From Adiantum capillus-veneris (Eukaryota; Streptophyta; Polypodiopsida; Polypodiales; Pteridaceae), in NCBI GenBank assembly GCA_014529385.2, contig CM043967.1:82034278-82098277 (forward strand): DNA of 64,000 nucleotides. Reading direction: 5' to 3'. Positions within the stretch are counted from its first letter, which is position 1; each line of letters starts with the position of its first letter. The notes below the pieces were generated by a model. The model was not told the DNA's origin, ran no database searches, and worked only from the letters and a program-made list of their open reading frames with translations. A program made the position numbers and the translations under genes. This document shows, piece by piece, positions 55,752 to 64,000 of the stretch.

Positions 55752-56561
55752 TCTTAAGTATGGAGCCTGATTTACCCTTGTAATTTTCTGTGGTAAAAGC
55801 GCACATTTGTAAGGCCCCCATTATGAGGAGAAGCCATCGTGCGTGAAGGAAAATCACTCACCGAAAACCAAAATTTTCACGGACAAGAATCAGGGGCAAC
55901 TTTAAAGGCCTCGGGGGCGGAGGCCCCCGAGACTTTTTTTTCGTCGGAATATTCTTTTTCGCCGGAATATTATGGCCGGACGGCGGCCGAAAAGTGGTCG
56001 GAAAACAATCGGTCGGTTGGCCGGTGGCCGGTAGTCGGTAGTCAATGGCCGATGGCCGGTAGTCGAAAGTCAATGGCCGATGGCCGATGGTCGAATTCAA
56101 TGGCCGGTGGCCGAATTCAAAAGCGGACTTGTCTTCTCAAGGGCGGCCACACATGGGCGGATTGGAGGGTCCAATTTGGACTTATTCGCACAAGGGAGGC
56201 TACACATGGCTGTCTCTCATAAGAGAGGGCAACCCTTTTGGCCTATAAAAGGAGGCCATTTCTACACACATTTCATAGTGTAAAGTTGATGCAACAAGGT
56301 GAGTGTGAGGTGGTGAGAGTGAAGCAAGGCGGGAGCTCCATTAAGGGTATAATCCCTTTGTAAACTACTTCTTGTTTTGAAGTACTAAAGCCATTGAGTG
56401 GCTGCTTTCCCGTGGACGTAGTCCACATTGGGTGAACCACATATATCGTGTGTACTCTCTCTCTCTCTCTCTCTACTCTATAATCTCGTGTATATAAATC
56501 TATCTCTCTCCATTAAGTAATCTACTCAATTATCTATTTAGCTACGTCTTATTTCCTAACA
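55752..56561 (+). mobile_element. Solo LTR, probably copia type, in the integrase
   Basis: 810 bp from TCTTAAGTATGG to TTTCCTAACA, flanked by AATCA (55747-55751 and 56562-56566). Removing it with one AATCA restores the integrase frame. It contains GGCCTATAAAAGGAGGCC (about 56239), a TATA box, and CCCGTGGACGTAGTCCACATT with GTGAACCACATA, a block typical of plant copia LTRs. The first dinucleotide is TC, not TG. No internal region remains, so the two LTRs recombined. Confidence 0.8.
56010..56122. repeat. GGCCGATGGCCGGTAGTCG minisatellite in the solo LTR
   Basis: Irregular tandem copies of GGCCGATGGCCGGT, AGTCGAAAGTCAAT and related words. Together with the upstream GCCTCGGGGGCGGAGGCCCC hairpin-like stretch (about 55905-55930) it makes the U3 region unusually G+C-rich. 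Confidence 0.75.
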
Positions 56562-56569
56562 AATCAGGT

Positions 56570-57052
56570 AAACTGTACATCATAGTGGGTGTAGACTACA
56601 TGACTCGATGGGCAAAAGCAACAGCCACTACCCGCATTACAACCCAAGAGGTGGCAAAGTTCATTTTTGAGCATATCATTTTCTGTTTTGGCACTCCTCT
56701 TGAGATAATATCAGATAGAGGACCAGGATTCAGAGGTGATTTGGTGGGAGAACTGATGAAGAAGCTAGGCATCACACGTAGGCATTCCACACCATACTAC
56801 CCACAATGCAATGGTCTGGTAGAGAAGGTAAATGGAATGATTTGCAAAATCATCACAAAACAGGTGAACAACCACACAGGGGACTGGGATAAACATCTCA
56901 TGGCAGCTCTTTGGGCCTACAGAACAACATACCGAACATCACTAGGTTTCACTCCTTTCCATCTAGTTTATGGGAAGGAGGCAATTCTACCCATTGAGGT
57001 ACAATTAGCCAGCTTACTAGTCTTGGCTAGCCGACACACCATCCAATTGTAA
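56570..57052 (+). pseudogene. Tat-like gypsy integrase core
   Basis: GKLYIIVGVDYMTRWAKATA, ISDRGPGFRGDLVGELMKKL, then STPYYPQCNGLVEKVNGMI give the DDE triad (D of VDYM, D of SDRG, E of LVEK), intact in this half. ALWAYRTTYRTSLGFTPFHL and YGKEAILPIEV follow before a frameshift at about 57030. It is separated from its first part by the solo LTR. Confidence 0.82.
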
Positions 57053-57059
57053 ACCTCTG

Positions 57060-57480
57060 AAACCACATCTTGGATCTAGAGAGACTCCAACTAGATAGGG
57101 AAGAAGCAATCAATCACTATGCAACACTGGTAAAGCGACGTCGGCTCACTTTCAATCAAGGGCTTAAAGAAAAAGGTCTGGAAAAAGGCATGTTAGTTCT
57201 GCGATACGACTACAGATTTGACACTAAAGAAATTTCAACCCAGATGGGAAGGGCCATTCATCATCAAGAAACGCTATGACAACGGCAGCTATAAGCTAAT
57301 GGAAGCAGATGGGCGAATTCACAAGACTAGGATCAATGGATGGAGGATAAAAAGGTATTTTCTTAGGTTTGACCCAGAATTCATGCTAGACATTCCAGAA
57401 GAAGGAGAACCCTCTAACTCTACAGCTAAAGAAGCAGAAGAAGGGCTAGAAGCGAGAATGCCTATAGCCAAAGGGAGAGG
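57060..57480 (+). pseudogene. Tat-like gypsy integrase C-terminus
   Basis: LERLQLDREEAINHYATLVK, then KGMLVLRYDYRFDTK, and after a one-base shift FQPRWEGPFIIKKRYDNGSY and NGWRIKRYF form the SH3-like C-terminal domain. The reading ends in an acidic tail (IPEEGEPSNSTAKEAEEG). Confidence 0.75.
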
Positions 57481-57529
57481 GCTAATGATAGCTGACTTTC
57501 GAAAATCAAAGAAAAAAAAGAAAAAAAAA

Positions 57530-58115
57530 ACTCATTCCCCCCCCCCCAACTCTCAGTACCCCCCCTAGCTCATTCCCTCTCCCACCCGACGGGCATTGGA
57601 TAAATAACACCCCCTCTCTCTCTCTCCCTCATTTTCCCTATATACCCCCGCCCCTAATATCCTCTCTCCCAATTTACCCCCACTCTCAAACCCCCCCGGC
57701 CAGGTGGAAGCTTTGAAAAAACCCCCCGATCCCTCTCTCGTGCTCCCTCGGTGTGAGCCGCATGGAACCCCCCCCCCACTCTCATTACCCCCCCTTTTTT
57801 TTTGGCCTGCCAATATTCCTTCCCCGACCCCTCACCCTCTTCCCCACCCGCTCACCTCACCTTCCCTCGGCCTCATTCCCCTCCCCTCGGCCTCATTTCC
57901 CCCCCTCTTGGCCCGCTGATATATTCCCTCACTCCCACCCATTGACTTGTTTCTCTCCCCTCGTCCTCAAGCTCCCATGCAAGACAGTAGAACCCCCCCC
58001 TCTCTCTCTCACCCACACATCTCCCCTAACCCACTCCCAAGCCTCACCCCTCCCTCTCCCTCATCTCTCTCTCTCTCTCTCTCTCTTATCCACACCTCAC
58101 CCCTCCCTCTCCCTC

Positions 58116-58182
<67 letters not shown>

Positions 58183-58288
58183 GCTCAGTCCGCGGACACC
58201 GCTCTCTCTCTCTCTCACTCGGGCGCTTAGGCTACGCATGAGGAAATCTCTCTCTCTCTCTCCTTCTCACGGACAGCGCCAATAGGAC

Positions 58289-58386
<98 letters not shown>

Positions 58387-58680
58387 ATACACACACACCA
58401 TACACAAACACACAAAATCACCCCCCCTCCCCCTCCCCTCTCTTCCTTCGACGCTATGCGCTCAGTCCGCAGGACTACCCACTCTCCCACCCGAGTGCTC
58501 ATGCACCGCAGCAGGCCATCCATACACACACACACAATATACACACACACCCACACACACACACACACACCGCACACACACTCTCTATACCCCTACCCCA
58601 TTCCCCCCCCACCCTCTACCTCGCTCAGTAGAAAACAGGCCATCCGCCATCAAAAAAAAAAAAAAAAAAAAAAACTATAT
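57530..58680. repeat. C-rich tracts and CT/CA microsatellites
   Basis: Runs of C up to eleven long, three long CT arrays (about 58064-58084, 58117-58182 and 58289-58353), CA arrays (58352-58383 and 58530-58580) and a pure A run at 58652-58673. Long Ser/Leu/Pro frames are products of these repeats. A 3' LTR of the Tat-like element may be hidden here but cannot be recognised. Confidence 0.75.
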
Positions 58681-59584
58681 ATATATAAAGGCCGTGCCCA
58701 CGCACGTTTTTTGCACACACATACATATACATACAGACACACACACACACACACACACACGCATATACACACTGCACCAAAAAAAATACAAAGGAGGAGA
58801 AATGACTACGACATCGACGAATAAAAAAGAAGGATCCAAAGCACGCACCGCCAACAACAAAAAGAGAAAATGCGCCGAAGGCATGCCCCGGCCGACTCTA
58901 AAAGGAAGTACGCTCGACACCGACACACCAGCAACACGCCATTCGTCGGCAACACGCAACCACGATGCCATCCCAGTAATTTATAGATTATTTTCATCAT
59001 TATCTTCAGTTTTCACCCGAGCCATTTTCCATTTTTGTAAACATCCTCTCTCTAGGTGATGGTCACAAAGGCTCACCTAGAGATTCCCATCTTTTAATAA
59101 CCTCCCAAAACAAAGCAAGGGTCAACCACACCGGGCCCACCACTTGCTTTGTCTCCCTGATTAAGCTTACCCTAATCACACTGGGATTACCATAATCCAC
59201 GTAGCCAACACCTATAAATTGACACTGAGAGGTCACTATCAGGAGGGGGGGGGCAATTCATGAGGAGCCAAGAATTTGGTAGAGTGTAGTGGGAAGGATT
59301 GACACTATCATCATCACAGGGAGGGGGCTTGTATGTTGGGTTTGCCTTGGGAATTGCATCATGCGAAGGGAACCACATCCATCTCTCGACTCTAATGGTC
59401 GATGCACACACGTATGCACGCTCTTGGTCGTAAGTATTCACAATCATTGAGTCGTCTTAGATCTCGAACGCACCAAGTAGGTTGCACCACCTCCTCTCCC
59501 TACCTCTCTACCACCACGGCATGCCGCTTTGTAAATACTTCACAAATAATTTACCCTCACACCCCAGAGGGTTTTCATCATTTG

Positions 59585-59649
<65 letters not shown>

Positions 59650-59867
59650 GTAGGTTTGCGGTGTTCATATCATCGTGGTTTTGCGTCCTAGCCGCTCAAA
59701 GCTAGGTGGTGCCCGCTGTTCACTTTACCATGTAAGGCTCGAGGCGCGCCATTCGGCCCCCAGCGTTTTAGAGGCCGTCGGGGTTCGGGGTCCGCTTTGC
59801 GTCCGTCATTGGCATGTATCTCTAAAAATCAGCCTGTCAATGGTAGGCAAGCATATGCTCCAAAGGA
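58681..59867. other. Unassigned stretch, possible LTR and leader before the gag relic
   Basis: It contains a CA array (58738-58760), CACCTATAAATTG at about 59208 (TATA-like), a CT array (59588-59644) and GGTGGTGCCCGCTGTTCAC at about 59706, which could be primer-site sequence. The Lys/Thr-rich plus frame near 58800-59060 has no recognisable domain. Confidence 0.35.
59588..59644. repeat. (CT)n microsatellite
   Basis: About 28 pure CT units. Confidence 0.9.
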
Positions 59868-60360
59868 GAAGCTTTAAGGACCTGGAAAACATGCAAAGCT
59901 GCTATCATGAAGCAATTCCTTTCACATGGAACTTCCGATAAAGTGCCCACAACATGGCAAAGCCTATATCTTGAAGATGGAGAGAACACTCAAAGGTATG
60001 TGGATAAGTTTTGGGACTTGCATCTCAGAGCAACTATTTACAAACGCATTGACTTCTCTAAGCAAAAGCAACAATTCTATGTTGGGCTCCCAGGAACAAA
60101 TCGGAGGCTATTCATCACTCTATGATAGCCTCCAACATTAAATTTCAGCATAAAGACAAGGGATCAAAGCAAAAGTTTGTGAAAGAGAAGCCTCAGGAGA
60201 AAGGGAGACAACCGCAAGCGAGCAACCACAACAAAGGAGGGAAGCCAAAACACAAACAAAGCTACCAAGGTAAAAATCATCTCTCCTGAAGATGTTGGAC
60301 ATTTTGCAAAGATAACCGATGTTTTAAATGCGGTGAACAAGGTCCGTCGTTGTAAGGATT
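59868..60360 (+). pseudogene. gag: Retrotransposon gag relic
   Basis: EALRTWKTCKAAIMKQFL, then VPTTWQSLYLEDGENTQRYV and DKFWDLHLRATIYKRIDFSK resemble a Retrotrans_gag domain (W, YVDKFW). A stop at 60125 is followed, in other frames, by a Lys/Gln-rich basic zone and a half knuckle, CFKCGEQG, where the His and last Cys are lost. No protease or polymerase follows. Confidence 0.6.
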
Positions 60361-60550
60361 TTTCATTTGAGAGGCAATTTTTAAACCCTAAAATTGCTTC
60401 CTTGTGAGAGACCATCTTTTAGAACAGTAGTTCGAGGAGAGGTATTCAATGCAAAATTAATGTGCCCACTGAGCACAATAGAAATTGCATCCAAACCTCT
60501 TGAATGCTAGTTAATACTCAGAAAGAAACATCTTTCAACTGTGTGCACTC

Positions 60551-61158
60551 AAACTAAGAATGGGCATTTAAACCCTGAATACCATTCATCCTTGCAATAC
60601 AACACATCCAATGTCCATTAGGGGAATTTTGAGATCATTTTTCTGCCCCTCTAAGGAAGTTTGACCAAATGATTCTCTCAAAAGTTGGGCGTCCGGTAAA
60701 TTTTTTGCAAATGAGCTCCAAATCTGGCGGACCTTGCATATTTAGATTCTACTCGTCGAGCTCTTTCCGGTGATATATGGGTTGATAGGGTTTGGAGGTC
60801 GGACGAGGAAGTTATGCAAAAGATACCTTTTAGCCTAGCAAAAGGTTCCGGAACCTTTTGCTAGGCTAAAAGGTATCTTTTGCATAACTTCCTCGTCCGA
60901 CCTCCAAACCCTATCAACCCATATATCACCGGAAAGAGCTCGACGAGTAGAATCTAAATATGCAAGGTCCGCCAGATTTGGAGCTCATTTGCAAAAAATT
61001 TACCGGACGCCCAACTTTTGAGAGAATCTTTTGGTCAAACTTCTATAGAGGGCAGAAAAATGACCTCAAAATTCCCCTAATGATTTGTCCCTTAAACTAA
61101 GAATGGGCATTTAAACCCTTAATACCATTCATCCTTGCAATACAACACATCCAATGTC
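60551..61158. repeat. 65-bp direct repeats around the palindrome
   Basis: 60551-60615 and 61094-61158 (AAACTAAGAATGGGCATTTA to CCAATGTC) differ at one base of 65. The right copy is also bracketed by two ATTTGTCCCTTAA words (61083 and 61159). Confidence 0.85.
60617..61081. repeat. Near-perfect 465-bp palindrome without spacer
   Basis: The arms 60617-60849 and 60850-61081 are inverse copies meeting at GGTTCCGGAACC. The inner 170 or so bases of each arm match perfectly. The few differences lie within the outer 60 bases. No gene is visible. Transcription from either side would yield a long perfect hairpin RNA. Confidence 0.93.
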
Positions 61159-61899
61159 ATTTGTCCCTTAATGAATGTGAAATAAGGATTATAAGAATAA
61201 TCTTTGGGAGTGGGAGTAGTTCCTTTTGCCAAGCGCATTTTTATTGTGGCTTTACACGCTCATCAGAACCAACAAGGCATCTTTACTGTGGTTTTACACG
61301 CTCGTCAGAACCAGCAAGCCAAGCTATTGGACCGACCTGTAGGCTTGCCTCAACCTGCAAAGCACTATCTTGACACTTCCACATGCTCTTTGATCTTCCA
61401 TTCTCAAAACTGTTTGTGCCACTCCGCTTTCGCATTTTCTTTGCTGCTCGGCGGAGGGGCTTTCAAATGCCAATCGTGAGACTTGCTAGAAGATGGCCGC
61501 CAATAATAGTCTTGTGGCGAACACCCCCAGCTTTTTGGAGCACCACAAAGCCTTTTTAGCTCAGTAACGAGGCATGGACTATCGCTTTTTAGCCTTATAT
61601 GAAGCATACCAGCATTGCCACAAAGCTTGCATGGTGTCGATCAGCCCAAACATTTCGCTGCTTAGTAGCACTACGAGTTTGCTGCTGTAGTTCATTTCAT
61701 ATGAATACTCATAATTGAATATAACTAAAAATATCGCCCAAATCTTGCACTGCTTAAGGGCCCCTGCTCATCATAACCATTTGGAATGGCAGCATCACCA
61801 TAATACTTGGAGCTTAAATCCTGTATTTAATATGTGAATTGAGATGTAATGAGAAACTGGAGCGCGCCAAAATTCTTTTGTCAAGAAAAAATCAATTGT
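61159..61899. other. Unassigned spacer with a 41-bp near-tandem repeat
   Basis: A unit with TTTACACGCTC(A/G)TCAGAACCA occurs twice at about 61237-61318. No gene is supported. Confidence 0.4.
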
Positions 61900-62247
61900 T
61901 TTACCTTGCTAAGAGACAACTCTTCCAGCCGATTTTGCAAAAGTCTGTCAAGAGAGATCTGAGACATGGCCATGTGAACTTGAGTGATATATAGAAGATA
62001 GAGTGAGAGAGGAGAGAAGGAGAGAGTAGACAGAGAGATGGAGGTAGAGAAGAGAGAGAGTAGACAGAGAGATGGAGGTAGAGAAGAGAGAGGTGTGAGA
62101 GAGAAGGGAAGGGGGAGCTGACACCAAGTAGAGGGGGAAGTTCGAATTCGAATTGCATACAACAACTGTTGTGGAACAATACAAGGGGGAGTTCCTTTTA
62201 TAGGCTTGGATAAGCAATATAGCCGTTGTAGGGATGCACTTTCCACA
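61900..62247 (-). repeat. copia element 3, 3' LTR (left end approximate)
   Basis: On the minus strand TGTGGAAAGTGC opens the LTR after TTTGAGGGGGAA. CCTATAAAAGG (plus 62196-62206) is a TATA box. A unit with GAGAGTAGACAGAGAGATGG occurs twice at about 62020-62090. Confidence 0.6.
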
Positions 62248-62365
62248 TTCCCCCTCAAACCGAAATCATAACAGAAAGCATAAGTATTTGTGAGAAGATC
62301 CCCCCTTAAATGCGAATACAAAATAAAACCATGCTGAAATACAATGAGTGTTGTTGAAGATGAAG

Positions 62366-62807
62366 CTAGGGAGATTCCAAACTGGCTCTTGCTGAGCAAA
62401 GAATGTGTTTTTCAAGAGGAACTACCTTGGTAAAGAAATCGGTAACATTCTCTGTGGTAGAGATGTATTTAAGGTGGATGAAGTTGTCTTCTACTAGCTC
62501 CTTGATGAAGTGATACACGAGTTTTATGTGCTTTGTGCGCTCGGTAAGCTGAGAACTCTTCGCCATTGCAATTGTTGACTGATTGTTGCAATGTAGAATG
62601 ATTGGCAGAGTGGCACATGGAATTGGCAATTCTTCTAGGAGTTGGTGAAGCCACAATGCTTCACGAGCAGCAAGGGATTTTGCTATATACTCTACCTCGA
62701 CAAATGATAGAGCAAGTGAAGTCTGGCGCTTGCTTCGCCAATAAATAACACCTTCTGCAAGAAGAAATACATGCCCAGAGATGCTATGCATATTTGGGTC
62801 TTGGACG
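62366..62807 (-). pseudogene. copia element 3 RNase H, C-terminal part
   Basis: The minus frame reads HSISGHVFLLAEGVIYWRSK, then LALSFVEVEYIAKSLAAREA, LHCNNQSTIAMAKSSQ and TKHIKLVYHFIKELV, ending in ENVTDFFTKVVPLEK. These are the usual copia RNase H motifs: E in VEYIA is kept, and Asn replaces Asp in HCNNQS. It is out of frame with the part before DAD because of a one-base insertion at that point. Confidence 0.8.
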
Positions 62808-63557
62808 GCCCTAGTCGGCATCAACAAAACCTTTGATTTGCAATGGTGATGAGTGGTGCTGACTATAATATGTGAGAGAATGATGACGAGTGTGGTGTAA
62901 GTAGCGCAGTGATCTCTTGGCAGCGAGACCATGGCATTTGTGAGATGCCTTCATATGGCGAGATAATACATGACCTATAAAGCTAATGTCAAGTCTTGTG
63001 CATGATATGAGGTACCTTTGCTGGCCAATTAAGCGAGCGTAGGGAAATCTTGACATAGAATAAGTATCATCACCAGATGGTGGCATAGAAGTGAATAATT
63101 TATGCTTGACAAGTGGTGGTGAAGAGAGTTGTGCACCAGAAGAGAGAAGACCATACTCACCCAATATGTCTTCAATGTATTTCCGCTGAGAAAGCTTGAT
63201 GATTCTGCCATTTGGATCCCTGTTGACCTCTATGCTCAAGAAGTAGGTCATAAGGCCGTTGTCATGGACTGGGAATTCTTCCTTGAACAGTTCCACAACA
63301 TTTGAGACATACGTCTCATCACCAGCAATGATAGGAATATCATCGACATAGACACCAATGATTGCCCATCCATGAAAGAGAGTATGATAGAATAAGTTTG
63401 GGTCAGAAGTGCATTGAACCCATCCCCATTTGATAAGAAAAGCATGCAACCACTTGAACCATTGTCGTGCAGATTGCTTGAGACCGTATATAGGCTTATG
63501 TAGCTTGCATACATAGATAGTGGGATCATCAAAATAGAAGTAGGGCGATTGAGCCAT
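62808..63557 (-). pseudogene. copia element 3 reverse transcriptase, second part
   Basis: KLHKPIYGLKQSARQWF, then TSDPNLFYHTL, IIGVYVDDIPIIAG with the catalytic DD, and SRFPYARLIGQQRYLISCTR run to GFVDAD, the start of RNase H. There an added A turns TGG into TAG and shifts the frame. The upstream junction to the first part also needs a frameshift near 63575. Confidence 0.82.
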
Positions 63558-63579
63558 ATAAATGACTTCACCCTAGCCA

Positions 63580-63981
63580 TCAATGTAAAAAGGCAGTGCG
63601 AATGTCAATGTGATGAAGAGGAATGTCAAAGAAAGCGGCTAATGAAACAAGTATGCGAAATGATGTGATACCCATGACGGGAGAGTAAGTATCAGTGAAA
63701 TCTGTACCATGTTGTTGCGTATAGCCCTTCGCGACAAGCCTTGCTTTGTAGCGTTCGACAGAACCGTTGGGGCGATGCTTCTTCTTGAGAATCCATTGGC
63801 AACCGATGACATTGGCGTCGTCGGGCCTTGGCGTGATAGTCCAAGTTTGAGATTCTGCATGTGCTTGAAGTTCTTCCTTCATGGCTTGAATCCATTGTTC
63901 GCCTTCGGGAGAGGCAATGGCGTCTTGAACTGAGAGTCTGTTCTCTTCGAGCGGGTAGGGGATGTTGATGGAGAGGTCTTC
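63580..63981 (-). pseudogene. copia element 3 reverse transcriptase, first part
   Basis: NRLSVQDAIASPEGEQWIQA, then WTITPRPDDANVIGCQWILK, RYKARLVAKGYTQQHGTDF and HHIDIRTAFLH give the fingers and palm with the motif A Asp in IDIRTAF. A stop lies upstream at about 63984 and the frame shifts after FLH. The integrase would lie right of the window. Confidence 0.82.
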
Positions 63982-64000
63982 TTATTCTTGAAGCAAGAAT

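Larger units (their letters stand above)
49946..57530 (+). mobile_element. Tat-like Ty3/gypsy element, decayed, with solo-LTR insertion
   Basis: Plus-strand order: extra upstream coding region, gag, protease, reverse transcriptase, RNase H, a second archaeal-type RNase H, integrase. The two RNase H domains are the mark of the Tat/Ogre group. Frameshifts and stops occur in every gene. An 810-bp solo LTR splits integrase. A purine-rich A/G run at about 57508-57530 may be the polypurine tract. The 3' LTR is not identifiable in the C/T-rich sequence beyond. Confidence 0.8.
61900..64000 (-). mobile_element. Ty1/copia element 3, 3' half, continues off the right edge
   Basis: Minus-strand reverse transcriptase and RNase H are followed by a purine tract (62248-62258) and an LTR starting TGTGGAAAG at 62247. 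Its protein sequence is clearly different from the copia copies at 11764 and 40067. The left limit of the LTR was not fixed. Confidence 0.85.

Noticed and set aside
57753-58241. Long Pro/Leu/Ser frame that could look like an extensin-type protein
   Set aside because: It lies over C runs and CT arrays. The residues follow the repeat phase only.

Overview
This window is a nuclear, transposon-built stretch of a land-plant genome. The evidence is the mix of chromovirus-like and Tat-like Ty3/gypsy elements, Ty1/copia elements primed by the plant initiator-tRNA site TGGTATCAGAGC, CACTA (En/Spm) elements with TNP2 and Transposase_24 genes, a captured plant-specific HIPP gene fragment, and long GA/CT microsatellites. 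The sequence alone does not fix the lineage within land plants. I see no intact cellular gene, rRNA, true tRNA or CRISPR array. Nearly every protein-like frame is a transposon gene, most of them broken.

Layout. 1-316 is the 3' end of a CACTA element. 317 to about 2025 is the leader, primer-binding site and LTR of a minus-strand gypsy element. About 2025-5480 is a 5'-truncated plus-strand gypsy element with its 3' LTR. About 6190-8740 is a minus-strand gypsy integrase and probable LTR. 9378-36607 is the centrepiece: one minus-strand Ty3/gypsy element (target duplication CAAAG) spread over 27.2 kb by younger insertions. Its left LTR holds a complete copia element (11764-17237, duplication CTTTT). 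Its internal region holds two 1.34-kb TTAA-flanked inverted-repeat elements. Its right LTR holds a third TTAA element, and that one is split by a 6.6-kb CACTA element (28809-35391, duplication AAA). Several of these insertions have their empty site elsewhere in the window, so the nesting order can be read directly.

36608-39667 holds a gypsy chromodomain relic and a 150-bp foldback. 39672-46427 is a related TTAA element containing a second copy of the same copia family (40067-45499, duplication CACAA). 48480 to about 49540 is an internally deleted CACTA element of another family. About 49600-57530 is a decayed Tat-like gypsy element with two RNase H domains, interrupted by an 810-bp copia-type solo LTR. 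57530-59860 is mostly microsatellite. 59868-60360 is a gag relic. 60617-61081 is a near-perfect 465-bp palindrome. 61900-64000 is a minus-strand copia element running off the right edge.

Function. The elements work only as mobile DNA. The two related copia copies share a lost integrase glutamate and a stop inside RNase H, yet stand at independent target sites, so their mobilisation probably depended on enzymes supplied by another element. The least familiar items are the TTAA-flanked family, a 5'-leader stem-loop conserved between two CACTA families, the HIPP fragment carried by CACTA, and the two large foldbacks.
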